64,000 bases of DNA from Armatimonadota bacterium (lineage in GTDB: Bacteria; Armatimonadota; HRBIN16), in assembly GCA_026003175.1 (NCBI GenBank), contig BPGT01000003.1, forward strand, positions 424,340 through 488,339. The letters run 5' to 3'. Of this stretch, positions 1 to 8,518 are shown in pieces. The number at the start of each line of letters is the position of its first letter. The stretch's first letter is position 1. The notes beneath the pieces are model-generated. The model made no database searches, was not told the origin of the DNA, and was given only the letters and a program-made list of their open reading frames with translations. Made by a program: the position numbers and the translations under genes.

Positions 1-410
1 ATCAGGGCTTTGAGTCCGTAGTTCAGAAAGCCGATGGCTCCCGCTGGCAGAGGCGTGAGATAATTCGCAGCTGGCAGGGAGTATCTGTTCAGGAACGTCT
101 GCAGTAGCCGCAAGGGGTTGCCCGCGACAAACTGGCTCCCCTCATCGGACGAGTGCCACCAAGCCCCATCCTCCGTGCCTTCCAGAATACCGAACGGCTC
201 TTGTGCCACGATGCAGTAACGCGCCAAAGGGAATTTACCTGCGGGCGAAGGCTCCGTTGCGCTATCCAGCAACACGATGCCCGGCTGCTGCAGCGGCAGG
301 CGGGTATATATCTCCTGCAGGGACAGCCCATCTGGCAAGGGGATAGCTGCCCACTGCAGAAGATGTTCGCCACACGGCGCTACCACGTGTTCTGCAGGGT
401 ACAGGCGCAC
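1..410 (-). CDS. Aminodeoxychorismate/anthranilate synthase component I, N-terminal part (partial)
   Basis: An open frame runs from a GTG at 410 to the window edge on the minus strand, about 136 codons. It begins VRLYPAEHVV, then has GIVLLDSA and an AGKFPLARY stretch, and reaches PLPAGAIGFLNYGLKAL, matching the N-terminal half of the chorismate-binding PabB/TrpE family (tryptophan-pocket region and the G-[AG]-x-G-[FY]-L-x-Y signature). The family aminates chorismate for folate or tryptophan synthesis in the cytoplasm. The catalytic C-terminal domain lies outside, so PabB and TrpE cannot be told apart. It starts only 4 bases after the AMMECR1 stop, so it is likely co-transcribed with it. The GTG has a purine-rich GGGA directly in front; the start is not certain. 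Confidence 0.65.
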   Translation of the reverse strand, partial: MRLYPAEHVVAPCGEHLLQWAAIPLPDGLSLQEIYTRLPLQQPGIVLLDSATEPSPAGKFPLARYCIVAQEPFGILEGTEDGAWWHSSDEGSQFVAGNPLRLLQTFLNRYSLPAANYLTPLPAGAIGFLNYGLKAL

Positions 411-414
411 TCCC

Positions 415-942
415 TTACTCGAACTTATCCACCTTAAATCTCTCCACCGAGAACGGCTCATTGGGCGCGATGCCTGCCTTCATACGGGCGATGTGTAACT
501 GCTGTTCCACGGTGTTGACCTCCGGTAAATCGGGTAGTAGCAGACCGCGCCTGCCGTCCTCTGTGTGCACAATCACCCCGTACACGCGCGGGTCCAGCTC
601 CTCCATTGACTGTACCGGCTCAGGCGGATGTAGCACGTACACAGTATATTCAAGGTCGTGCAGTTCCGACACGTCCACCGGCGGGAAGCGCGGGTCCTTC
701 AGCGCGGCGTCCAGCGCGACCAGAATAATCTCCCTGCCGATGTCGGGATGCATGGGACGCAGCGTGCCGATGCAGCCGCGCAATTGCCCGTCGGAGGTGT
801 GTATCGAAACGAAAACACCCTGCCAATTCTCCACCGGGGGCGGAGGCAAATCGGATGGCGGTTCGATAATTTCGCGGTCTCGTAAGAAATGCTCTACAGC
901 CTCACGCGCCAGCTGAGCGTACGGATGACGTGTTGTTCCCAT
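415..942 (-). CDS. AMMECR1 domain protein
   Basis: A 175-residue protein starting MGTTRHPYAQLAREAVEHFL. The segment around GVFVSIHTSDGQLRGCIGTL, followed by PRFPPVDVSELHDLEYTVYVL, is the hallmark of the AMMECR1 family (LRGCIG motif). In the AmmeMemoRadiSam grouping this domain is found with Memo-like dioxygenases and a radical SAM protein; neither partner is in this window and the biochemical activity is not firmly known. The ATG overlaps the plsY stop as TGATG, indicating translational coupling. A longer frame upstream (from 1026) only reads antisense-like sequence inside plsY, so the ATG at 942 was chosen. Confidence 0.85.
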   Translation of the reverse strand: MGTTRHPYAQLAREAVEHFLRDREIIEPPSDLPPPPVENWQGVFVSIHTSDGQLRGCIGTLRPMHPDIGREIILVALDAALKDPRFPPVDVSELHDLEYTVYVLHPPEPVQSMEELDPRVYGVIVHTEDGRRGLLLPDLPEVNTVEQQLHIARMKAGIAPNEPFSVERFKVDKFE

Positions 943-1565
943 CAGCGCTTCCCCCACAGATTCACTCGCGGCTCTGTGCCCGCCCGCAGGCGCTGGAAGT
1001 TCGGGCGGTGCTTCCACGCAATCCACAGCGCAGCGAGCAGGGCTGCTCCATGCACAATATCATTTGTCTCAAATATCCACATCCACACCAGCGGCAAGGA
1101 CAGCGACCCCAACACCGAGGCGACAGACACATAGCGGGTGAGCAACACCAGCACGCCCCACGTGGCGAACGCACACAACGACGCCCACGGCGACAGCGCG
1201 AGAAATACCCCTAAACTGGTAGCAACTGCTCTGCCGCCCTGTCCACGCAGGTAGGGCGAGAAGCTGTGACCCACTATCGCGCCGATGCCCGCCGAGATGC
1301 CGTCCCAATTGAACACATTGCCTAGCAGAACAGGCGCACTACCCTTGGCGGTGTCCAGCAGAAAAACGATAACACCTGCTACCGGTCCCAGCACCCGATA
1401 GGCGTTGGTTGCCCCGATGTTACCGCTGCCTACCTCGCGCAGGTCTACCCCTTTCCATAGTTTAGCAATCAGCCAGCCGAAGGGAATGCCACCGATAAGG
1501 TAGCCGACCAGTAGTGCTAAACCATAGTCTCGTCCCAGCCATGCCAGCAGGTCCGTCATAGACAT
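942..1565 (-). CDS. plsY: Acyl phosphate:glycerol-3-phosphate acyltransferase PlsY
   Basis: A 207-residue multi-spanning inner membrane protein that acylates glycerol-3-phosphate from acyl phosphate, the first step of phospholipid synthesis. It has the family motifs GGIPFGWLIAKLWKGVDLR, GSGNIGATNAYRVLG (phosphate loop) and GHSFSPYLRGQGGRAVAT. In the last motif most PlsY proteins have GGKG(V/A), so the GGRAV here is a mild variant. Five or so hydrophobic segments are visible. The chosen ATG at 1565 has a GGAG nine bases upstream, inside the end of glnE, and follows the glnE stop by 4 bases; two other ATGs lie within a few codons. The order glnE-plsY-AMMECR1-pabB suggests one transcript. Confidence 0.93.
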   Translation of the reverse strand: MSMTDLLAWLGRDYGLALLVGYLIGGIPFGWLIAKLWKGVDLREVGSGNIGATNAYRVLGPVAGVIVFLLDTAKGSAPVLLGNVFNWDGISAGIGAIVGHSFSPYLRGQGGRAVATSLGVFLALSPWASLCAFATWGVLVLLTRYVSVASVLGSLSLPLVWMWIFETNDIVHGAALLAALWIAWKHRPNFQRLRAGTEPRVNLWGKR

Positions 1566-1569
1566 GGTG

Positions 1570-4500
1570 TCAGTCTCCAAACAGATCGCGCTCTACCCAC
1601 CCTCTTACTTCGCTCATCAGATGCTCGAACTCCTGCAGCATCTGCACCGGGTTTTCTCTGCCCAGCATCCGCGCCAGTATCTGCAGTTCCGCCTCGTCGT
1701 CGGGTATCACATCGCGCGGCATGCCGTGACGCAGGGTAAGCACGTTGCGCACGGTGTTCCACAGCGGGTATGCCTCTGCCACGTTGCGACTGTCCGCGGG
1801 AGAGACCATCGCAATCATGCGCAGGGCATGCAGTGCGGAAAGGGTGCTGGTGTGGCGCACGCTACGGTGTTGTTTGCCCACGCGCAGCTGCCACGTTTGC
1901 ACCGCGAATTCGATATCTAACATCCCGCCGTATCCCAGTTTCACATCGCGCCAGCGGTGCTCCGGCTTCAATCGTTCGTTCTCCACCCGGCGTTTGATGT
2001 GGCGGATGGACTCCAGCTCCTCGTCGCTCAGTCCGCGCGCATACACCACCTCTTCTTCCACCATCTGCCGCCACGCTTCGCCGACTACCGGATTGCCTGC
2101 GACGGGGCGGGCTTTAATCAACGCCTGCCGCTCCCACGTGTCACCGCGCGTGAGGTAGTACTGGCGGTAGTCGTCCACTGTACGCACAATGGCTCCAAAA
2201 CGTCCCTCCGGTCGCAGGCGGGCGTCCACCTCCAGCGGCGCGTGCTGCGAGCGCACCAGTCGGCAAAACTGCAAGCACTCCTCGCACATCTTTGCGGTGA
2301 CCGCATACGCCTCCGCGTGGGAAACAGATGCGGGATGCTCGAACACGAACAGGATGTCGGCATCGGAGGCGTAGCCCAGCTCCCATCCACCCAGCTTGCC
2401 CATACCGATTATCGCCACCGAGCGCAACACCTCTTCTCGGTCAGGATGCGCTTCTATTGCGTGCGCCTGAACTAGCTGTAGCACGCACTCCAGGACCGCC
2501 TCCATCAAGTGCGTCAGGTCTCGGGCGGTATCCACGCCGCGTGCCTCGCCCCACACGTCGCGAGCGATAATGCGCAACCTCTCCCGTCGGATGAAAGAGG
2601 CTATCGCCTGCGCCTGTCGTTCAGGGAAGCCTCGCGGGATGCCGGGGCGCAGTTCCTCTGGCAAGCCCAGCCGCTGGCGCAGTGCCTGAAGCATCTGCTC
2701 GCGCGTTTTGGGTTCGCTGGCGATAATCTCCTCACTGAAGAGCAGGTCCAACAGCTCCTGGTGATTGCTCAGCAGGCGCATGGTAGGCGGGCTTGCCCCA
2801 GCCAGCCCCACCAGTCGCCGAAGCACCTCTGGACTGTCTGCGAAGGCGGTATATAGCTGTGCACGGTTGGGCACTGCTAGCGCGAGAGTCTCGATGCCCA
2901 GCAGGGCGTCATCGGGAGAAGGGCTGCGCGCGGCGTAGGTAATGAGCGCGGGTGCGATACGCAAAAAGCTCTGGCGCATGGCGGGGCTCGCCGCGCCTCG
3001 AGTAACAGGTTGCACCCCATCTATCTCCTCGATACCTGCGTCCGTGCCCATCAACGGGATTTGTAACAAACGTAGAGCGCGTTCCGGTTCACGGAAACCG
3101 TTCTGCTCTAGATGCTGGTGCACCTTTTGCTGTGCTCTGGGGTCGTCGATGGCGTTCAACAGGTCGCGCAGGGTGCTCTCCTGCTGTTGCATCACACGGT
3201 CGCTTGCCTCGCCGTAAAACACGCGCAGGAATATCTCGCGCACCTGCGCCCGCACGCGATCGTAGGTCTCGCGGAAGTACTCGGCGTTTTCGAAACCCAT
3301 GCGCCTTGCCAACAAATCCAGCTGGCGCGGGTCGGTGGGCAGCTTCTGCGTCTGTTGTTCGTATAGTATCTGCAGGCGGTGCTCGATAGTGCGCAGGAAG
3401 CAATAGCTTTCGCGCAGGATAATGGCTTCTTCCGGGGTGAGAAACCCCTCACGGCGCAGCCGTTGCAATGCCTCCAGCGTGTTGCCCGTGCGCACCGAGG
3501 GGTGTTGACCACCCACCAGCAGCTGCAGCAGTTGCACGGTGAACTCGATATCGCGGATGCCACCCTCCCCAATCTTGACGTTGGTGTGGGTCTCATCGGC
3601 AAGATTGGCTTTCTGCTCTAAACGGCGTTTGTTGTGACGGATGTCCTCCACCCATTCGGCTGGCACGTAGCTCTGGTAGATATACTCCTGCGCCATACGA
3701 GTAAACGCCTCGCCCAGGCGCGGGTCGCCCGCCACGAAACGCGCCTTAATCAGCGCCTGTCGTTCCCACGTCTCCGCCCAATTCTCGTAGTAGTGTCGGT
3801 AACTGCTGAGCGAACGGCTGGGTGGACCGTACCTGCCTTCAGGGCGCAGGCGCAGGTCTACCCGAAACACAAACCCGCGCTCGGTGTTCCTCGCCAGCAC
3901 GTTCACTATCTCTTGCGCCAGCCGCTCGGCATACTGGGAGCCGCTCATCTTGCCTGTGACGCCCACATCGTCATCATGCACAAAGATGAGGTCGATGTCG
4001 GAGGAGTAGTTCAGCTCCCTTCCACCCAGCTTGCCCATACCGATTACAGCGAAAGCGGGCGTCCCGCTCATCTCGTAGCGTCGAGCTAGTTCCCCGTGCG
4101 CTATTTCGTAAGCCACCTGCACACAGGCATCGGCGAAGTCGCTAAACGCCTGTGCGACCTCGGGCAGGTCCAGAACTCCCAGAATGTCCATCACACCGAT
4201 GCGCAGTACCTCACGCTGTTTATAGCGGCGCAGAGCGTCTATCTTCATGCCGTAGCTGGTGCAGGTACGCATCAGGTTTTGCAGGTCGCGGTAATGCTGG
4301 GAAGCTGTTTTGGGACGCCGGCGCAGGCTGGGGTCGGAGAAGAACTCGAAGTACTCCGGGTTCTGTATCAGGATTTCAGAGAAGAACTGGCTAGTAGCGC
4401 ACACGGTGAAGAAAATCTCCAGCACCGTGGGGTTCTCGGCAAGGAAGCGGTAGTAGGGCAGTCGGTTCGCCAGGTTCGCCTGCCAGCGTTCGAAGTTGTT

Positions 4501-4701
4501 CAGCGCCATATCGGGGTCGGGCGACAGCTTCATCGCCTGCAGTAGGTGGGGTAGCATCTGGTCAAAGGCTTCGGCGTGCGGTCCCCAGCCGCGCAGGATT
4601 TCGAAAATGGTACGCGCGCGTTGCAGGTCACGAATGCCAAGATCCTGCAGCAGCGCGTCGGTCAGCGATGCTAACGGGTTAGGTGGTTTTTCCACTGGCA
4701 C
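1570..4701 (-). CDS. glnE: Bifunctional glutamine synthetase adenylyltransferase/adenylyl-removing enzyme
   Basis: A 1043-residue cytoplasmic enzyme with two nucleotidyltransferase domains. The first carries NYSSDIDLIFVHDD near residue 230, the second YASDADILFVFEH near residue 775; each is followed by the EGR(Y/F)G and D(T/A)WERQALIKAR blocks of GlnE. In the family, one domain adenylylates glutamine synthetase and the other removes AMP, under PII and glutamine control. Both acidic metal sites are present, so both activities look intact. The protein is slightly longer than the usual 940-1000 residues. It is the first gene of the glnE-plsY-AMMECR1-pabB group; no glnA or glnB is in the window. 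Confidence 0.95.
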   Translation of the reverse strand: MPVEKPPNPLASLTDALLQDLGIRDLQRARTIFEILRGWGPHAEAFDQMLPHLLQAMKLSPDPDMALNNFERWQANLANRLPYYRFLAENPTVLEIFFTVCATSQFFSEILIQNPEYFEFFSDPSLRRRPKTASQHYRDLQNLMRTCTSYGMKIDALRRYKQREVLRIGVMDILGVLDLPEVAQAFSDFADACVQVAYEIAHGELARRYEMSGTPAFAVIGMGKLGGRELNYSSDIDLIFVHDDDVGVTGKMSGSQYAERLAQEIVNVLARNTERGFVFRVDLRLRPEGRYGPPSRSLSSYRHYYENWAETWERQALIKARFVAGDPRLGEAFTRMAQEYIYQSYVPAEWVEDIRHNKRRLEQKANLADETHTNVKIGEGGIRDIEFTVQLLQLLVGGQHPSVRTGNTLEALQRLRREGFLTPEEAIILRESYCFLRTIEHRLQILYEQQTQKLPTDPRQLDLLARRMGFENAEYFRETYDRVRAQVREIFLRVFYGEASDRVMQQQESTLRDLLNAIDDPRAQQKVHQHLEQNGFREPERALRLLQIPLMGTDAGIEEIDGVQPVTRGAASPAMRQSFLRIAPALITYAARSPSPDDALLGIETLALAVPNRAQLYTAFADSPEVLRRLVGLAGASPPTMRLLSNHQELLDLLFSEEIIASEPKTREQMLQALRQRLGLPEELRPGIPRGFPERQAQAIASFIRRERLRIIARDVWGEARGVDTARDLTHLMEAVLECVLQLVQAHAIEAHPDREEVLRSVAIIGMGKLGGWELGYASDADILFVFEHPASVSHAEAYAVTAKMCEECLQFCRLVRSQHAPLEVDARLRPEGRFGAIVRTVDDYRQYYLTRGDTWERQALIKARPVAGNPVVGEAWRQMVEEEVVYARGLSDEELESIRHIKRRVENERLKPEHRWRDVKLGYGGMLDIEFAVQTWQLRVGKQHRSVRHTSTLSALHALRMIAMVSPADSRNVAEAYPLWNTVRNVLTLRHGMPRDVIPDDEAELQILARMLGRENPVQMLQEFEHLMSEVRGWVERDLFGD

Positions 4702-4746
4702 CCCTCGATGTGAACGATGATATGCGAAAGCCTGAGTGTAAGTAGA

Positions 4747-4914
4747 CCTAACCCCCCTGCCCCCTTCCCTGCGAGGGAAGGGGGAACTCCCCTCTCCTTG
4801 TAGGAGAGGGGACGGGGGTGAGGTTTTTCTGGCTCACCTAACCTTTCTGCCCCCTTCCCTGCGAGGGAAGGGGGAACTCCCCTCTCCTTGTAGGAGAGGG
4901 GACGGGGGTGAGGT
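4747..4914. repeat. Tandem pair of GC-rich double-hairpin repeats
   Basis: Two copies of a 78-bp unit (4747-4824 and 4837-4914, period 90) fill the glnE-der spacer. Each unit has two inverted repeats: a CCCCCTTCCCTGC/GAGGGAAGGGGG arm pair, then CCCCTCTCC/GGAGAGGGG, ending ACGGGGGTGAGG. The same core occurs inside the two MITE copies at 27716 and 43982. Units of this kind are known as dispersed intergenic repeats in many bacterial genomes and translate to a HPRPLSYKERG-like peptide in one frame. The hairpins could stop or stabilise transcripts between der and glnE. Confidence 0.85.
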
Positions 4915-4935
4915 TCCACCACAACGCCCAATCCC

Positions 4936-6342
4936 TCATGCATCGTCGCGATGTTTGCCTTTTGCCTCCCTGACCTCGATACGGATAGGTGTGCCTTCTA
5001 GTGGAAACTGCTGGCGGATGGCGTTTTCCAGATAGCGTAAGTACGAGAAATGCACGATGTCCGGGTCGTTCACAAACAGCACCACCGTCGGCGGTTTGGT
5101 AGAGGGCATGGTGGCGTAGTATACCTTCAGTATTTTGCCTTTGCGGCTATATGGACGAGCATCTACCGCATCGTGTATCAGGCGGTTGAGCACGCCGGTA
5201 GGGATGCGGTGTGCGTGTGCCTCCGCCGCCTCCAACGCGGTATCTACTACAGCGGGAATACCCATGCCCGTCAGCGCGCTGGCGAACACAAGAGGCGCGA
5301 AGTGCAGGAACGGACACTCCTTACGGAAGATACGCGTGAAATCCATCATCAGCGTTTTGCTGGTGGGATTCTTCATCTTATCCCACTTGTTCACCACCAC
5401 CACGCAAGCGCGTCCCTCTTCCACCGCGTAACCGCCCACGCGCTTGTCGCCGTCGGCAACGCCTTGCGGGCCGTCCAGCACCAGCAACGCCACATCGCAT
5501 CGCTGGATGGCTTTTTGCGCCCGCAGCACGCTGTAATACTCTATGGAACCCTGCACCTTGCCCGGACGGCGGATACCTGCAGTGTCAATCAGCACCATCT
5601 TCTGCCCATCGCGCTCAAAGGGGGTGTCTATCGCGTCGCGGGTGGTCCCGGGTATTTCGCTCACTATCACGCGCGGCGCGCCGAGGATGGCGTTCACCAG
5701 CGACGATTTGCCCACATTAGGTCTGCCCACAATGGCAAGTTTGATCGCGGTGTCTTCCTCTTCCGATGGTCGGGCTGGCGGAAGCAGATCTGTTACCCTG
5801 TCTAGCACTTCGGCAACGCCATGTCCGTGTATCGCCGAGATGGTGAACACCTCATCCCAGCCCAGCGCGTAGAACTCGGTGGCGTCCGCTTCGCGACGGG
5901 CATTGTCCACTTTGTTCACCACCAACAGCACCGGTTTGGTGGTGGTACGCAGCACATCTGCCAGTTCCTCATCGGCAGGGGTGATACCCTCTACCGCATC
6001 CACCAGAAACAGGATAGCGTCCGCTTCTTCAACCGCCGCTAAAGCCTGCACGCGCACCTGTGTGATGAGAGGGTCTTCATCTTCCAGCAACACCCCACCG
6101 GTATCCACCACCTGGAAAATGCGCCCACGCCACTCGGCTTCCCCGTACAGACGGTCGCGGGTAATACCGGGCGTATCTTCCACAATCGCCACGCGCCTGC
6201 CCACCAGCCGATTGAACAGGGTGGACTTACCCACATTCGGCCGCCCTACAATCGCCACTGTGGGCAACCGTAGCTGCTGGGATTCACTGACGGTCTGTAC
6301 AGAGGTCTTTTCCATAGTGGACACCGATAAAGAGGATACCAT
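4936..6342 (-). CDS. der: Ribosome biogenesis GTPase Der (EngA)
   Basis: A 468-residue protein with tandem GTPase domains. The first has VGRPNVGKSTLF, DTPGITRD, DTGG and NKVD; the second (from about residue 205) has VGRPNVGKSSLV, EIPGTTRD, DTAGI and NKWD. A C-terminal KH-like domain ends with the basic EVREAKGKHRDDA tail. Der acts in late assembly of the 50S subunit. Two starts are possible: ATG at 6342 (MVSSLSV) or ATG at 6315 (MEKTSVQ). Neither has a clear ribosome-binding site, and both leave a short N-terminal extension before the first G1 motif. Confidence 0.95.
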   Translation of the reverse strand: MVSSLSVSTMEKTSVQTVSESQQLRLPTVAIVGRPNVGKSTLFNRLVGRRVAIVEDTPGITRDRLYGEAEWRGRIFQVVDTGGVLLEDEDPLITQVRVQALAAVEEADAILFLVDAVEGITPADEELADVLRTTTKPVLLVVNKVDNARREADATEFYALGWDEVFTISAIHGHGVAEVLDRVTDLLPPARPSEEEDTAIKLAIVGRPNVGKSSLVNAILGAPRVIVSEIPGTTRDAIDTPFERDGQKMVLIDTAGIRRPGKVQGSIEYYSVLRAQKAIQRCDVALLVLDGPQGVADGDKRVGGYAVEEGRACVVVVNKWDKMKNPTSKTLMMDFTRIFRKECPFLHFAPLVFASALTGMGIPAVVDTALEAAEAHAHRIPTGVLNRLIHDAVDARPYSRKGKILKVYYATMPSTKPPTVVLFVNDPDIVHFSYLRYLENAIRQQFPLEGTPIRIEVREAKGKHRDDA

Positions 6343-6473
6343 AAAAGAGCACGTTTTGCCAAAGGGGACGAGAGAAAGGGTTTTGTGTCATTGCAAGACG
6401 CACACTGCCGAAACAATCTCCCACGTCAGCGGAGGGGATGGCTCCGCTATCGCTCGCCATGATACGGGCGCAA

Positions 6474-8501
6474 TCAGCCTCGCTGCATCTGCTCGTACTC
6501 CAGTGGATGCTCCTCTTGCAGATGACGCAGGGAGATGCGCCCGTCCAGCCACACGCGACTCATAGGGAACATGCCCGGCTTGAAGTGCACATGGTACATA
6601 TGCCAGATGATGATGGTCAGGAACGCCAGCAGTGCCTCATAGCCATGTATCAGGCGGGCGATGTGCCACATCCACAGCGGCAAGTAGCGGAAAGCCAGAT
6701 CCTCGCCCCACATGACCAGCCCGGTCAGTATCATCACTACTGTGCCCCACACCACGGCGAGGTATTCGAACTTCTCAATCCAGTTGAACCGTCCGAAGCG
6801 CGGTTTCTCCTGCGACAACCCCAGATAGCAGCGAATCATTTGCCAGATATCGGTGAAGTCCTTGCGCGTCCAGCGCAGGTGCTTCAGCTGCTCGCGCCCG
6901 CGCGGGGTTAACAGCCACAGGGGATGCCATATCGCCAGCGTGATGAGCATCACCGCGCCAATGCGGTGGATGATGCCGCGCAGTTCGACGCTGCCCGGGA
7001 AGCTGTAGAACACCCTCGCCCAGCCCGACTCGGCGTAGCTAACGGGCATGCCCGAAATCACCAGCAGGGTGAACGCCACCACCAGCACCAGATGCTGTAA
7101 CCGTTCGTTCAGGCTGAGGCGTTCTACAAACTGATGTGATAACGGGTCGTCGGGGCGGTGCGGCGAGACCGCGTGGCTTGGTCGTCCCCGCCGATAACTG
7201 AAGATGTCCAGTATCAGATAGATAGTAAAGAATCCGATGGTGGCGAAGATGGCTATCTGGTATGCTACCTTGATGTACCAGTACAGCGGGCTGGCGGTAC
7301 GAGTGCCCACGAAATGCACCTTGCCCATGGCTACCCCTCTGCCGATGCCCGGATGGCAGGAACCACAGGTTTTCTGCAGGTTTGCAGGGTAGATGGTAGA
7401 ACGTGGGTCAGTAGACGGCAGGATATTATGCGCTCCGTGGCAACTGGCACAATGCGCCACCGTACTTTGCCCATAGCGGTTCATGATACCATGATAGCTC
7501 TGGCGGTACGTGGACAGGCGCAGGGTGGGCAAGCCAATGGCGCGTTGCAGCTGCTGATTTTCGTGACACTTGCTGCAGGTGGCCACAATGTGCTGTGGGT
7601 ACACCGAAGATTCAGGGTCCTGCGGGCTGCGGATGGTGTGCTCACCATGGCAGTCGGTGCAGACAGGGGCTTGCTTCACGCCCTTCGCTACTGCCTGACC
7701 ATGGATGCTCTGCTGCCATTCCCGGAAGATACCCTCGTGGCATTTGCCGCAGGTTTCGGGCAAGTTGGCACGTGCGACGGTAGAGTTGGGGTCGGTAGCA
7801 CGACGGATACCATGCACGCCGTGGCAGTCGGTGCATACCGCTGGCGGCTTCCCCGGCGCGGAGGAGGAGCCGTTTCTGCCCTGCCTGAGCAGCTGACCGT
7901 GCACGCTGCGCTCGTAATAGAGCAGTACCTCTCCTTTGGGGATGCGGTTCCACTCTACCAGCTGGGCATCGCTATGGCAACGGGCGCAGGTTTGCGGAAT
8001 GTTTGCGTGGTAGACGTGCGAACCCGGATTACTGGCAGGCAGGATGTCATGGTGTCCATGACAGTCCGCGCAACGCGGAGCATCGGGGTTGCCTCGTGCC
8101 ACCGCCTCGCCGTGCACGCTGTCGGCGTAGGTCTTGAAAATCGCCTGCGCAAAGGTGGGCGCCTGCGCCACGCGCTTCTCCAGATGACAGCTACCGCATT
8201 CCACCTTCTGCACGTGCTTGGCGTGAGGCAGTTGGGTGGGGTTAATGTCTGTATGGCACTGCGTGCAGCGCAGGCTCTTGTGCACCGAGCGGTTGAACGC
8301 CACCAGGTCTACAAACACGCTCTTACGCCGCCCGTGCACGTCAAAGCCATACAGGTCGTCTTTGCCGTGACACCGCTGGCAGGCTTGGATCTCCTGCTGA
8401 GCGGTCATCGCAAGTCGGGCAGGTTGTTGTGCCCATACGACAGCTATCACCCACAACACCGTCAGGGTGCTTGCCAGTATCCACTTTAGACGAGTTTTCA
8501 T
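6474..8501 (-). CDS. 11-haem c-type cytochrome with C-terminal cytochrome b561-like membrane domain
   Basis: A 675-residue exported electron carrier. A signal anchor (MKTRLKWILASTLTVLWVIA) is followed by eleven CXXCH haem-c sites up to about residue 395, for example CQRCHG, CTQCH, CADCHG, CTDCHG and CGSCH. From about residue 405 a multi-spanning membrane part follows with histidines spaced for b haems (HLVLVV, HRIGAVML, HPLW, HIARLIHGYE, WHMYHVHF). This resembles b-type subunits that exchange electrons with the quinone pool. It lies 17 bases after the cytochrome b/c fusion gene, third in the Rieske operon. The ATG at 8501 follows AAGGGTGG; an earlier in-frame ATG at 8534 lies inside the preceding gene. 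Electron donor and acceptor cannot be read from sequence. Confidence 0.85.
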   Translation of the reverse strand: MKTRLKWILASTLTVLWVIAVVWAQQPARLAMTAQQEIQACQRCHGKDDLYGFDVHGRRKSVFVDLVAFNRSVHKSLRCTQCHTDINPTQLPHAKHVQKVECGSCHLEKRVAQAPTFAQAIFKTYADSVHGEAVARGNPDAPRCADCHGHHDILPASNPGSHVYHANIPQTCARCHSDAQLVEWNRIPKGEVLLYYERSVHGQLLRQGRNGSSSAPGKPPAVCTDCHGVHGIRRATDPNSTVARANLPETCGKCHEGIFREWQQSIHGQAVAKGVKQAPVCTDCHGEHTIRSPQDPESSVYPQHIVATCSKCHENQQLQRAIGLPTLRLSTYRQSYHGIMNRYGQSTVAHCASCHGAHNILPSTDPRSTIYPANLQKTCGSCHPGIGRGVAMGKVHFVGTRTASPLYWYIKVAYQIAIFATIGFFTIYLILDIFSYRRGRPSHAVSPHRPDDPLSHQFVERLSLNERLQHLVLVVAFTLLVISGMPVSYAESGWARVFYSFPGSVELRGIIHRIGAVMLITLAIWHPLWLLTPRGREQLKHLRWTRKDFTDIWQMIRCYLGLSQEKPRFGRFNWIEKFEYLAVVWGTVVMILTGLVMWGEDLAFRYLPLWMWHIARLIHGYEALLAFLTIIIWHMYHVHFKPGMFPMSRVWLDGRISLRHLQEEHPLEYEQMQRG

Positions 8502-8518
8502 GTTGTTCCACCCTTGCG

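Noticed and set aside
4747-4914. CRISPR-like repeat pair
   Set aside because: Only two units of 78 bp with internal palindromes and a 12-bp spacer; no cas genes. No CRISPR array is present in the window.
7158-8489. 443-codon open frame on the plus strand
   Set aside because: Lies antisense to the 11-haem cytochrome; composition (His/Val/Ala rich) is the mirror of CXXCH codons and no domain is seen.
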